Shown here: positions 16,974-26,667 of the stretch, in pieces
Position numbering within the stretch: position 1 is the stretch's first letter
Layout: each line of letters opens with the position of its first letter
NCBI RefSeq assembly: GCF_000011385.1
Contig: NC_005125.1
Span: 2,232,001 to 2,296,000 of the forward strand
Length of the DNA stretch: 64,000 nucleotides
Direction: 5' to 3'
Source of the DNA: Gloeobacter violaceus PCC 7421
GTDB taxonomy: Bacteria > Cyanobacteriota > Cyanobacteriia > Gloeobacterales > Gloeobacteraceae
Program-made: the position numbers and the translations under genes
The notes under the pieces: generated by a model
What the model saw: the letters and a program-made list of their open reading frames with translations, nothing else
Database searches by the model: none
Told to the model about the DNA's origin: nothing

Positions 16974-17282
16974 TCAAGTTCGGAACTGCTCGACCGCTTC
17001 GGTGTAGCGAATCGGCAGCACGTACTCGAGGTTCTCGTGGGGACGAGCAATAATATGCGTCGAAAGTATCTCGCCGCCATTCACCCGCTTGGCCGATTCG
17101 ACGCCCGCCGAAACCGAAGCCTGGACCTCGGAAACATCGCCGCGCACGATCACCGTGACCCGGCCGCTGCCAATCTTTTCATAACCGACCAGGGTGACCC
17201 GGGCCGCCTTGACCATCGCGTCCGCCGCTTCGACGATGGCCGGAAAGCCCTTGGTTTCGATCATTCCAACAGCAATAGGCAT
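16974..17282 (-). CDS. ccmK: Carboxysome shell hexamer protein CcmK (first copy, first gene of operon)
   Basis: A 102-residue BMC-H shell protein, about 85-90% similar to the adjacent CcmK by eye ([57 protein letters not shown]). A longer frame begins at 17300, but GGGAGG six bases before the ATG at 17282 fixes the start at MPIAVGM. First gene of ccmKKLMNO. Confidence 0.94.
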   Translation of the reverse strand: MPIAVGMIETKGFPAIVEAADAMVKAARVTLVGYEKIGSGRVTVIVRGDVSEVQASVSAGVESAKRVNGGEILSTHIIARPHENLEYVLPIRYTEAVEQFRT

Positions 17283-17433
17283 GAACAACCTCCCGTGCAT
17301 TTCGCGCAGTCAAACATAACAGTTTGTGGCGAAAATTGTGAGGGAATACTCATCGCTTTTCGTAGGCGAAAATCCTGGGTATTCCTAGCTTATAGGATAA
17401 GACCACGCCTCCCCGAATGCAATATTAGTCGCG

Positions 17434-17460
17434 ATTATAGTTTCATATATTTTATATCAA
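17434..17460 (-). promoter_or_regulatory. Candidate sigma70-type promoter of the ccm operon
   Basis: On the minus strand TTGATA (17455-17460) and TATAAT (17434-17439) are separated by 15 bases within an AT-rich block, unlike the surrounding GC-rich DNA. This places a transcript start near 17427, about 145 bases before ccmK. The spacer is two bases short of ideal, so confidence is moderate. Confidence 0.4.
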
Positions 17461-17494
17461 CTCTACTTATCTATTGATGCCGGTGCCGTCGCAG

Positions 17495-17527
17495 CCTACC
17501 CGCCTGGAAAATCGCAGGCGGGGTAGG
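17495..17527. other. Stable hairpin between ccm promoter region and tRNA-Asp
   Basis: CCTACCCGCCTG (17495-17506) pairs with CAGGCGGGGTAGG (17515-17527) with one bulged base and an 8-base loop. No run of T follows on either strand, so it is not a typical terminator. It lies in the 292-base gap between ccmK and tRNA-Asp. It could separate two divergent transcripts or be a regulatory stem. Confidence 0.4.
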
Positions 17528-17574
17528 TTGACACTGGCTCTGCCTTCAGGCAAAGATGGTATTTGCGCCAGTAA

Positions 17575-17648
17575 GGCCCCGTAGCTCAATTGGTTAGAGC
17601 GCCGCCCTGTCACGGCGGAGGTTGACGGTTCGAGCCCGTTCGGGGTCG
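17575..17648 (+). tRNA. tRNA-Asp (GTC anticodon)
   Basis: A 74-base cloverleaf: acceptor GGCCCCG pairing with CGGGGTC (one G-U), D arm containing AGCTCAATTGGTTAGAGC, anticodon loop CTGTCAC with GTC, and T arm GGTTCGAGCCC. Discriminator G. CCA is not encoded. Confidence 0.95.
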
Positions 17649-17699
17649 CTGATTTAAGGGTGTCCAGGTGTCAGGGTACGGCCGCTGAAACTTGGTATC

Positions 17700-18879
<1,180 letters not shown>

Positions 18880-18902
<23 letters not shown>

Positions 18903-20910
18903 GGGCGGTCTGGAATTCTAATATCAGCGTACCGCATTGATCGATGACTCCCTGCCATCCCAGCGGAACGACAACGGTGGCCTCGGGCATCTCGATCAGG
19001 GCGGGGCCTTCAAGGCGGCTGAGCGGCCCCAGGCGGGTGCGGTCGTAGACGGGCACCGGTTGAAAGTCCCCGTCAAACCAGGCAAGGCGCTCTGCCGGCG
19101 GCCCATCTTGATCGCCAGCCTCAGCCGACAGCTCCGGCAAGGCCACCGGCTCGGTGGCCACCAGCCGCGCCTGTACCAGTTCAATCGCCTGGGCCGGATC
19201 CGACCAGCCGTATCGGCGGGCATGCGCTTCATGAAAGGTGGCGGCGACAGCTTCGAGATTTTGCTCTAGATCTACCGGCACCGTGAGTTCGAACGACTGG
19301 CCGCGGTAGTGCACATCGGCAAAGTACGCACGCTCGGCAAGCTCCGGTGGCACCTGAGCGGCCAGGGCAGTGAATTCGCTTCGCCACGGTTCGTCCAGAT
19401 CCGACAGCCGCCGCAGCACGGCACGGGAGAAATCTCGCCTCAATGGGGAGACGGCAAGCCCCAGGGCGGAGAGCACTCCTCCCGCCTCGGGCACCAACAC
19501 CCGCCAAATCCCCAGATGCGCGGCCAGGTCGCAGCCGTGCATCGGCCCGGCCCCCCCGAAAGCCAGTAGCGCCAGGGCGCGCGGATCGATCCCCCGCTCC
19601 ACCGACATTACCCGCAAGGCCGCGACCATGTGGGCGTTCGCCACCGCCCGGATACCGACCGCCGTGCGCTCGACCCCCAGGCCGAGTTTGTCTGCAAGCC
19701 GCTCAAGGGCGGCGGTAGCGGCGGATTTGTCGATCTGGAGCGCTCCGCCCAACACCGCCCCGTCCGCCAGATAGCCAAGAAACACATTGGCGTCGGTGAC
19801 GGTGGGTTCGGTTCCTCCCCGGCCGTAGGCCGCAGGACCGGGGATGGAACCGGCCGAATGGGGACCGACCCGCAGCGCGCCGCCGCCGTCGGCCCAGGCC
19901 ACCGAGCCGCCCCCCGCGCTCACGGTGTGGATGTCGATCTGCGGCAGTCGTACCGGGTACCCCACCACCACCGCCTCGGCACTGGTCTGGGGCCGGCCCC
20001 GCAAGATGAGCGACACGTCGGTGCTGGTGCCGCCCATGTCGAAGGTGAGCACATCGGCGAACCCCGATTGGGCCGCCACGAAGGCCGCTCCGCGCACGCC
20101 GCCCGCCGGACCGGACAAAAGTGCCGCCGCCCCCCGTGCCCGCTCGATGGTGGTTACCCCGCCGCTCGACTGCATGATGAGCGGCACGGGCAGTTGCCGC
20201 TCCCGGCAGCGCTGCACCAGTCGGTCGAGATAGTAGCGCAGCTTCGGGCTCAAGTAGGCATCCACAACCGTGGTACTGAAGCGTTCGTACTCCCGAAACT
20301 CAGGAGCCACCTCGCTTGAGAGCGACAGATGCACTTGCGGAAACGCCTTTTGTAGAGTGCGGGCCACGGCCTGCTCGTGTTCGGAGTGGCCAAAAGCGAA
20401 CAAAAACCCGACGGCCACCGATTCGATCGCACCGGCGGCGATCAGCGGTTCCAGTTTGGTGACCAACACCGCCAGTTCCTGGTTTTCAAGAGGGATCACC
20501 ACCCCTGCAGGTCCCATCCGTTCACGCACAGTAAAGCAGTGCTCGCGCGCCACCAGCGGCCGGGGTCGGGGCTGGGTCAGGTCATACAGGTGGGGCCGGT
20601 TCTGGCGGCCGATGCGCAGCAAATCCCGAAAGCCCTCGGTGGTGACAAAAGCGGTCGAAGCTCCTTTGCCTTCCAGCAGGGCATTGGTGGCCACGGTCAT
20701 CCCGTGGGCAAAGACGCCGACTGCATCGCCTGCGAGCCCCGTGCGCGCAAACGCCTCGATCACCCCCTCCGACTGATCGGCCGTGGTGGGCACTTTGGCG
20801 GTGATCACTGTGCCTTCGACCACGGCCACCAGGTCGGTGAAGGTACCTCCCACATCCACGCCTAGGCGAATCTGTCCCACGCCCCTCGCTCCCAACGCTG
20901 TGAGAGCCAT
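18880..20910 (-). CDS. hyuA: Hydantoinase/5-oxoprolinase subunit A family protein (HyuA)
   Basis: A 676-residue ATP-dependent amidohydrolase subunit of the HyuA/OPLAH-N family. The ASKHA-type ATP site is seen at LGVDVGGTFTDLVAVVEG, with later family motifs LTFDMGGTSTDVSLI and LLAFGGAGPMHGCDLA. Relatives act with a HyuB subunit to open 5-oxoproline, hydantoin or similar rings. No hyuB is adjacent; the 3' end instead overlaps a protease gene. The exact substrate cannot be told. The start at 20910 lacks a clear ribosome binding site, and a GTG at codon 11 is an alternative. Confidence 0.87.
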
Positions 20911-20928
20911 CTTGGCATGGGGCGGGAG

Positions 20929-22311
20929 CTAGAGCCCGTAGCCGGTGCGCGGATTCCAGCTGGTTGTGTCGATCGCAAGCGGGCTGGGGAATGCTTTAGC
21001 CAGCGACTGCCAGGGGGTGTACTTAAAGTTGGTGTTGTCGCGGGCTTCGCCTTCGTTGTCCGACACCTCGGGGGTGTTCCCTCCGTCCTGGGTGACCAGC
21101 AACCCCAAGGGAAAAGCCGCTCCCAAAGGCACGTTCAGCACCGCTGCACCGTCGCACTCCTGCACACCGTCTACACCTTTGCGGCGGTTGTCTGCGATCT
21201 CGAAGCCGCCGATAAAGCGATTGACATCCCGGCGGTCGTAGACGGCGAAGGTGTTGTCTCCCTGGCTGGAGGCAATCAAATACCCCTGATTGCTAGCGGT
21301 GTAGTAGATAGTAAGTCCTTCGACATCCGCGCTCAGGTGCTTGCCGCCATAACCCGGATCGGCGGCGTAGTCGATGACACACTCTTCTTCTTCGGTATCG
21401 TAGGTATAGGGCACGCCGAATTCGCGCACTTTGTCCACCAGCACCGGGCTTGCCGCTTCGAAGGCCGCCGAGATCCGCCAGATGCCCACATCTTCCTGGC
21501 CCGCATAAAGAATGCCCAGTTCCTGGTCCACCACCATCCCCTCCACCTGGGCCAGATCGCCAGGATCGTTGCAGGGGGTCCAGCTGGTGCCGTTGGGCAG
21601 TGTAAAACTCTCAGGAAGAACCACCTCGGCAATTTTGCGGTAGCCCACCTGTCCGCCACCGATATCGAACAGTTCGAGCTTGGCGATGGCTGTGCGCGAG
21701 CGTTGGCTCACAAAGGCGAAGGTGCGGCCGGAGTGGCGGTTGCGGTAAAGGGCGAGGCCATAAGCTGTGGTTTGCTCGTTGACTTGTACTTGATCGGCCG
21801 AAAACACAAAGCCCGCGTCTGGGTCGGTGACATCCACCAGCGGGGCCTGGCTTTGGGCTGCCTTCGCCGGGTCGATCGTGTAGATGCGCAGCTTGTCGCG
21901 ACCGCGGTCGGTGGTGACGGCCAAATCGACACTGCGTCCACCCAGGGTGAAGCCATAGACCACATCGACGTTGTTGAACCGGCCGGGGGCGTCGTCGGGG
22001 GTAGGGGGCGGCGGGGCGGCGACGGCCTGCAGTTCTTGGCCCGCCAGGTCGTAGACCGACAGTCCGGCATTTTTCTTGGTGCCCACCATGACACTTTTGG
22101 CCGGGGCGACCGGGTGCAGCCAGATGGACGGATCGTCGGCGTCCGCTTCACCACCCGCTTCGTCGTCAAAAAGGGCCGGCGTCTCCAGCTTCGGCCGGAC
22201 GGTTGCCACCGGAGCAGTCGCCTGGGCCTGGACCGCCGTGACCGCCAGGGTGGCAGCCAACGCAAAGCAGGCGAAAGACTTGATCTCAATGCGAAGCTTT
22301 ACAGACACCAT
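20929..22311 (-). CDS. Secreted beta-propeller phytase
   Basis: A protein of about 460 residues matching the beta-propeller (BPP) phytases, which release phosphate from phytate using calcium. Family motifs seen are ADADDPSIWLHP, YDLAGQELQ, NNVDVVYGF and SADVEGLTIYY. A signal peptide is present (SFACFALAATLAVTAVQAQA), so the enzyme is exported. A longer frame begins at 22353, but ATG at 22311 puts the signal peptide at the N-terminus; no strong ribosome site decides it. It lies 18 bases upstream of hyuA, possibly one transcript. Confidence 0.87.
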   Translation of the reverse strand: MVSVKLRIEIKSFACFALAATLAVTAVQAQATAPVATVRPKLETPALFDDEAGGEADADDPSIWLHPVAPAKSVMVGTKKNAGLSVYDLAGQELQAVAAPPPPTPDDAPGRFNNVDVVYGFTLGGRSVDLAVTTDRGRDKLRIYTIDPAKAAQSQAPLVDVTDPDAGFVFSADQVQVNEQTTAYGLALYRNRHSGRTFAFVSQRSRTAIAKLELFDIGGGQVGYRKIAEVVLPESFTLPNGTSWTPCNDPGDLAQVEGMVVDQELGILYAGQEDVGIWRISAAFEAASPVLVDKVREFGVPYTYDTEEEECVIDYAADPGYGGKHLSADVEGLTIYYTASNQGYLIASSQGDNTFAVYDRRDVNRFIGGFEIADNRRKGVDGVQECDGAAVLNVPLGAAFPLGLLVTQDGGNTPEVSDNEGEARDNTNFKYTPWQSLAKAFPSPLAIDTTSWNPRTGYGL

Positions 22312-22379
22312 ATTTACCCACGAGTTGGACCCGCGCGATCGTAGTGTCCCCACCCTAAGTGCAGGTTAACGGAGCGCCT

Positions 22380-23339
22380 TCAAGTCACCGCCGCTTGACA
22401 CAGCCGGGCGCGGTGCTCGCCGAGCAGCGGTTGCAAAGCGGTGGCGACCCGTTTATCGAGATGGGGATACACCGGAAGCCGCGGCTCCAACCGCCAGCCC
22501 GCCGCCGCGAGTCGTTCGCCGAGCCGCTCCACAACCGGGTGGGCATAGTCGGGATTGACCACGTCCACTGGACCAATCCCCCCCAGATCCCGCGCCCCCG
22601 CCTCCAGCAGCGGCACGGGGTCACCCACCAGGTTGGGCGGGATCTGAATCGTAATCTCGGCAGGCAGAATCTGCCGGGCCAGCCGCACCACTCCGAGCAG
22701 TTGTGCGTCGCCCAGCGGTTCTCCAGCCCAGCTTTGGGAGCCGCCGGGGCTGTGGGGCTGCAGGATGACCTCCTGGATGTGTCCGTGGCGATCCTGCAGC
22801 CGGGCGATGGTCCGCAACGTATCCTCGCGCTCGGCGGGTGTCTCGCCGATTCCCAACAGCAGACCGGTGGTAAAGGGGATGCCCAAAGCACCCGCCCATT
22901 CGAGTTGCGCGGTGCGCAGCGCCGGGATCTTGCTCGGGGCATGGCGGTGGACGCCTCCCAGCAGCCTGTTGCTGTCGATTTCGAGCATCAGACCCAGCGA
23001 GACGTTCAGCTGCTGCAGCGCGCGCATCTCCTCGAAGCTCAGAACGCCGCAGTTGGTGTGGGGCAAAAATCCCAGCTCCAAGGCCACTGCACAGATGTCC
23101 TCAATCATCGCAAACCATTCGCCCCGACGGGGATCGTGGGGGTGCACCTCCCCCGAGAGGACCAGAATTTCGACCACACCGCTTCCCACCAGCGGCAGCA
23201 GAAGCGCGCGCACCTCGGCAGGCTGCAGCCACGCAGCCCCGCGATCGGCCCGAAAATTGCAGTAGCCGCAACGGTTGAAGCACTCGCGGGTGGGCACCAG
23301 CGTAAAAGCAGGGCTGTAGGTGACCGTGCGCTCCCTCAT
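22380..23339 (-). CDS. cofG: 7,8-didemethyl-8-hydroxy-5-deazariboflavin synthase subunit CofG
   Basis: A 319-residue radical SAM enzyme. The cluster motif is C20-x3-C24-x2-C27 (ECFNRCGYCNF), and the family segments LSGEVHPHDPRRGEW and ILQPHSPGGSQSW are present. With CofH it builds the deazaflavin chromophore Fo, which cyanobacteria use as antenna of DNA photolyase. CofH is not in this window. The start overlaps the end of the DUF7734-like gene by four bases (ATGA), so translation is coupled. Confidence 0.92.
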   Translation of the reverse strand: MRERTVTYSPAFTLVPTRECFNRCGYCNFRADRGAAWLQPAEVRALLLPLVGSGVVEILVLSGEVHPHDPRRGEWFAMIEDICAVALELGFLPHTNCGVLSFEEMRALQQLNVSLGLMLEIDSNRLLGGVHRHAPSKIPALRTAQLEWAGALGIPFTTGLLLGIGETPAEREDTLRTIARLQDRHGHIQEVILQPHSPGGSQSWAGEPLGDAQLLGVVRLARQILPAEITIQIPPNLVGDPVPLLEAGARDLGGIGPVDVVNPDYAHPVVERLGERLAAAGWRLEPRLPVYPHLDKRVATALQPLLGEHRARLCQAAVT

Positions 23340-23635
23340 AGATCGATCCCCACCTCGGCAAGCAAGGTGGCCAGCGCTTCGCCCTGCAACCCCGTGGCAA
23401 TCACCTGGGGGTTGACGGGGGAGAAAGGAGCGTGCTGGCGCTCGACGCCCAAAAGTTGGGCGCCCGCCGGGATCACCGGCTGGCCAGGATCGGCGGGCGT
23501 GGGCCGGGTCAAAAAACTGGAGGCGCCGCGAAAGACCAGCACCTCCTCAGAGGAACCATCCAGGAGAACCCGCACCAGCAGCACTTCGCCGGGACGTTTG
23601 CGGGTATAGGCTTCGAGGGCATCGCCGAGGGGCAT
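23336..23635 (-). CDS. Small DUF7734-like cyanobacterial protein, 99 aa
   Basis: A short soluble protein (starts MPLGDALEAYTRKRPGEVLLV, ends LAEVGIDL) resembling the cyanobacterial/plastid DUF7734 family. Function unknown to me. The frame is open to 23692, but ATG at 23635 has GGAG nine bases upstream. It is joined to cofG by an ATGA overlap; a link to deazaflavin or photorepair is conceivable, from context only. Confidence 0.7.
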   Translation of the reverse strand: MPLGDALEAYTRKRPGEVLLVRVLLDGSSEEVLVFRGASSFLTRPTPADPGQPVIPAGAQLLGVERQHAPFSPVNPQVIATGLQGEALATLLAEVGIDL

Positions 23636-23712
23636 CGCATCGGTCTCCGGCTTGGGTGTCCAAGTGTATTCTCGACCAGCGCCAGCACCCATGGGTGATA
23701 AATTGTAAACAA

Positions 23713-24042
23713 ATGTTGTGGTTGGTGCGTCTGGTGTTGCCGGCGGTCGCGGTGGGCTTTTTCGCCTGGGTCGCCTCCGAAAATCCTCTGCCGGCGGTCT
23801 GGCGGGAGGTGCGATGTCTGCCGGTTTACTGGCGGCCGACGCTTCCGTATTCAGAATTTCTTGCCCGGCTGCGCGCCGGGGAGATCCGCTTTGTTCTGCT
23901 CAACCCCGAGCAGGCACGCATCTATGGGCGCAACGGTGACGAGCAGTACGCCGTGCGCGTGCCGGAACTGGATTTTACCTGGCAGGAACTGCTCCACGAA
24001 AAGCGGGTGCGGGTGGTGGTACTGGCCGAGGGCGGATGTTAA
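23713..24042 (+). CDS. Membrane-anchored protein resembling the FtsH extracytoplasmic domain only
   Basis: A 109-residue protein with one N-terminal membrane helix (LWLVRLVLPAVAVGFFAWVA), followed by YSEFLARLRAGEIRFVLLNPEQARIYGR and a C-terminal VRVVVLAEGG. The soluble part resembles the FtsH-ext domain (YSEF...V...V) but no AAA or peptidase domain follows. The ATG at 23713 places the helix first; a GTG upstream at 23656 is less likely. It could be a stand-alone adaptor or a relict of ftsH. Confidence 0.6.
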   Translation: MLWLVRLVLPAVAVGFFAWVASENPLPAVWREVRCLPVYWRPTLPYSEFLARLRAGEIRFVLLNPEQARIYGRNGDEQYAVRVPELDFTWQELLHEKRVRVVVLAEGGC

Positions 24043-24045
24043 AGG

Positions 24046-25131
24046 TCAAGGCTGGGCGTCATCGGCGGTGCTTTTGGCCCACCAGAGGCACAGCAGTGAA
24101 CCCACCGCGACGATCGCCAGGGCGTTGAGCAGGTGAACATGCGTCGGAAACGGGTCGAGCACCTGTCTCAGGTAGAGATACAAGATCAAACTCGCCCCGG
24201 CCCCAAAAAGCGTCACCAGCGGCACGGCCACAGCGAACAACAAACTGCCCCCCAACAGCGCAAAGGGTTTCCAGGGGTTGCCCGCCGCGAGCGGCCTCAG
24301 CGCCCGGCCGCAACTGCTTGCAGCATAGAGGGCTTCTCGGTGCTTAAGAGTTTCGAGCGCCTCGCGGGCGTTACCCAGACGCTCCTCAAGGGCCGGTTCG
24401 AGCAGGCGTTCCAACCAGCGCACCAGCGGCCGACCCACCCCCACCCGGCTCTGGAAGATTAGATGCAAGCCCCGGCGTGGAAAGTCCGCCGGATCGGTGC
24501 CGGTGAGGGCAAAAAGCAGTGTCGCTCCCAGCGCGTAAAGGTCCGATCCCGGTGCGGCGCGGCCGATAAATTGCTCGGGTGGCATATAGCTGAAGGTTCC
24601 GGCGACCGTCAGGGTGGCCGTACTGCTCTGGGCCTGAACCGAGCCGAAGTCGATGAGCGCGTAGCCGCCATCGGCGGTGCAGACGATATTGCTCGGCTTG
24701 ATGTCGCGGTGAATCACCGGGGGCGCCTGGCTGTGCAAGTAGGCAAGCGTCTCCAGCAGGTTCGCCGCCAGACGGACGATATCCGCTTCGCCCAGACGCC
24801 CACCCGAGCCGACCCGTTCGGCCAGGGTGATCCCGGCGATGTACTCCTGAGCTAGGCAGTAGTAATGCCCTTCGGGCAGCTCCACCCAGAAGGCATCCCG
24901 GTGGCGGGGGATGCCGGGGTAGTCGAGCGAGGCGAGGGTGCGCGCCTCGCGCTCCAGCCGTTCGTGATCCTGCCAGGTGGCACTGCGGCCGAAATAAAGC
25001 GTCTTGAGGGTGACGGACACTTCGGCGCACAGCCCGTCCGCCGCCAGCCAGGTCTCGCGACCGCCGTTGACGCCGAGGTGCCGACACAACCGGTAGCGCT
25101 CTCGAACCAGCTCGCCTTCGCTGAACGGCAT
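24046..25131 (-). CDS. Membrane-anchored Ser/Thr protein kinase
   Basis: A 361-residue Hanks-type kinase: invariant K43 (VTLKTL), HRD at 141-143 (HRDIKPSN), DFG at 161-163 and APE-like MPPEQFIGR. The glycine loop is degenerate (LGVNGGRETW). After the kinase domain (about 12-275) come two hydrophobic segments (ALLGGSLLFAVAVPLVTLFGAG and LLNALAIVAVGSLLCLWWA), so the kinase domain is cytoplasmic with a C-terminal membrane anchor. AGGAGG precedes ATG at 25131; an upstream frame to 25218 is not needed. It is paralogous to the interrupted kinase at 47806-50048. Confidence 0.88.
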   Translation of the reverse strand: MPFSEGELVRERYRLCRHLGVNGGRETWLAADGLCAEVSVTLKTLYFGRSATWQDHERLEREARTLASLDYPGIPRHRDAFWVELPEGHYYCLAQEYIAGITLAERVGSGGRLGEADIVRLAANLLETLAYLHSQAPPVIHRDIKPSNIVCTADGGYALIDFGSVQAQSSTATLTVAGTFSYMPPEQFIGRAAPGSDLYALGATLLFALTGTDPADFPRRGLHLIFQSRVGVGRPLVRWLERLLEPALEERLGNAREALETLKHREALYAASSCGRALRPLAAGNPWKPFALLGGSLLFAVAVPLVTLFGAGASLILYLYLRQVLDPFPTHVHLLNALAIVAVGSLLCLWWAKSTADDAQP

Positions 25132-25256
25132 GGCGGCCTCCTGCGGTTGAAGGGTTAGGGTCTGGCCGAAAACTGCTACAAGGAAATCATAGTGTTCGAC
25201 CAACCGTGTGTTCTTCACAACACCGGGCGGGCGGAATCGTTCGCAGCAGGTACCCG

Positions 25257-25526
25257 ATGAAAGGCCGGCGCAAAATCAAGTATCCCCACCTTGTGGGCTC
25301 CAAGTGGACCTCCGCCGGCAAGATCATGGGATGGCGGCACTTTCAGGTTTTTGCCCGCGAGGACCGCAAGGGTCTGGTCTTTGCCCGCCTGCAATCAGTG
25401 TGTGCAGTGGAGGTCAATGTTTGGGTGAACGCCAAGACCCTCAAAAACCGGGATCTGTGGGAACCCGGCTGGACCGCCCTCGGCGAAATGGCTCCGGATC
25501 CCGACGCAGAGGCGCAGATTCAGTGA
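25257..25526 (+). CDS. TIGR02450 family small Trp-rich protein
   Basis: An 89-residue protein with the signature start KIKYPHLVGSKWTS, then GWRHFQVFARED and WEPGWTALGEM; the spacing of tryptophans defines TIGR02450. Function unknown. ATG at 25257 (AGCAGG upstream) gives the family N-terminus. Its last seven bases overlap the 3' end of the convergent Fe-S gene. Confidence 0.82.
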   Translation: MKGRRKIKYPHLVGSKWTSAGKIMGWRHFQVFAREDRKGLVFARLQSVCAVEVNVWVNAKTLKNRDLWEPGWTALGEMAPDPDAEAQIQ

Positions 25527-25870
25527 GCGGCGATAGCCGCCTCGGGATTGGTCGAGAAGGAGGAACCGCAGCCGCAGGTGTGGGTGGCACTGGGGTTGTG
25601 GAAGCGGAAGCCGCCCCCCATCAGATCGCCGGACCAGTCGAGGGTGAGCTCCCCAAGATAGGGCAGGCTTGCGGCATCAACGGCCACACGCACGCCGTCC
25701 TGATCAAACAGGTGGTCGTCCGCCCGGCTTTCGGTGTCGAACTTCATCGTATAGGACATGCCGGAGCAGCCGGCGTTGACCACCCCCAGACGCAAGAACT
25801 GCCGGTCGTTGCCGCTTTTTTTCTGCAGGCGCCTGACTTCTTGGAGGGCGGTTTCGGTGAGGTTGATCAT
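25520..25870 (-). CDS. IscA/SufA/HesB-type iron-sulfur cluster carrier
   Basis: A 116-residue A-type carrier with the three conserved cysteines C35 (AGCSGMSY) and C99-G-C101 (TCGCGSSF). It takes part in Fe-S cluster delivery to apoproteins. The start MINLTETAL at 25870 fits the family; the frame extends four codons upstream to a GTG. No other isc/suf genes adjoin. Confidence 0.9.
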   Translation of the reverse strand: MINLTETALQEVRRLQKKSGNDRQFLRLGVVNAGCSGMSYTMKFDTESRADDHLFDQDGVRVAVDAASLPYLGELTLDWSGDLMGGGFRFHNPSATHTCGCGSSFSTNPEAAIAAH

Positions 25871-26049
25871 GGTCAGAACCACACAATCGCTTTGTTACGC
25901 GCATTGTAGCCCACCGATGCACCTGCCTTTTGCAGAAGCGGCGGCTGCGCCCAAGCGCACCCAAACATGGGTTCAACTCCGTGGTTCAGACCCGGGCCTG
26001 CCGCGACGATGAAGAAGCAAGCCAACAGGCAAGCACCCGTCCGCACAAG

Positions 26050-26099
26050 ACGGCAACCGGGCTTCATGCACCCCCCTGGCGTGAGGCCCGGTTTGCCGT
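26050..26099. other. Long imperfect hairpin between the Fe-S carrier and a small membrane protein
   Basis: ACGGCAACCGGGCTTCATGC (26050-26069) pairs with 26079-26099 over about 20 positions with one bulge and G-U pairs, leaving a 9-base loop. It is followed on the plus strand by a G-rich run, not T's. Placement downstream of the minus-strand gene at 26119-26367 suggests a transcript end, but it lacks a U-tract. Confidence 0.45.
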
Positions 26100-26118
26100 T
26101 TGGGGGGTTTGCGGCGGA

Positions 26119-26367
26119 CTAGTTCAGATTTTTGGAAGTATTTTTATCGGCTACTACGCGCGCAGGTTTCAAGAATAACCAGCAAACGAAAAAGAATGAA
26201 GCCGTAAACAGCAGGACCATGTCCAGTGCGTTCAGATAGCCATCCGCCAGAGCTGCGGTGGTCCTGTCGCACAGGCCGAATATCCACGCCGCGATGCCTA
26301 GGATCCAGATGCCCTTTTGAAGCTTGTTGAGAAATACCAGCGATTCGAGTTGTTGGTTTTTTTGCAT
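26119..26367 (-). CDS. Small membrane protein, 82 aa, unknown
   Basis: A short protein with two predicted membrane helices (IWILGIAAWIFGLC and MVLLFTASFFFVCWLFL) and a charged tail. I do not recognise a family. No strong ribosome site precedes the ATG at 26367, but hydrophobic patterning in frame and lack of a competing frame support it. A 13-base palindrome (26376-26388) lies just upstream. Confidence 0.5.
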   Translation of the reverse strand: MQKNQQLESLVFLNKLQKGIWILGIAAWIFGLCDRTTAALADGYLNALDMVLLFTASFFFVCWLFLKPARVVADKNTSKNLN

Positions 26368-26667
26368 GAAAATTGCTCTAGCCTAGAGTCTGCCAAGCCT
26401 TTCTAAAAGGCTCGGTAGGCCTTGCCTGGATCCGGCACGTACTGCTTTTGGTGGCCACACGGCTGAAGCCAAGCGAGTCGCACTGTGGCCAAGTTATCAA
26501 CATATCTTTACAGGACGGTCTGTCCAGGGGCTGAACAAGTTTGTTGTGGGGAGCACAAATTCGTTTCGCCGGATGATAGCCCAGTACATGCTTTGTGCAG
26601 CCGACTCGACAGACGAAGCGCTTGTGCTAGCTTGGGCTTTTCCTATCCAGTCGCAGGGGAGCGTAGG
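26368..26667. other. 300-base non-coding stretch with small dyads
   Basis: Between the small membrane gene and the second HtrA gene. It holds a perfect palindrome CTCTAGCCTAGAG (26376-26388) and a short stem AGCCTTT/AAAGGCT (26396-26412). An upstream in-frame extension of the protease through this stretch lacks protein-like composition. I see no RNA gene. Confidence 0.4.

Noticed and set aside
25873-26067. 64-codon minus-strand frame with a leader-like hydrophobic N-terminus upstream of the Fe-S carrier gene
   Set aside because: Its ATG lies inside the stem of a hairpin, there is no ribosome site, and it occupies the promoter region of the iscA-type gene.
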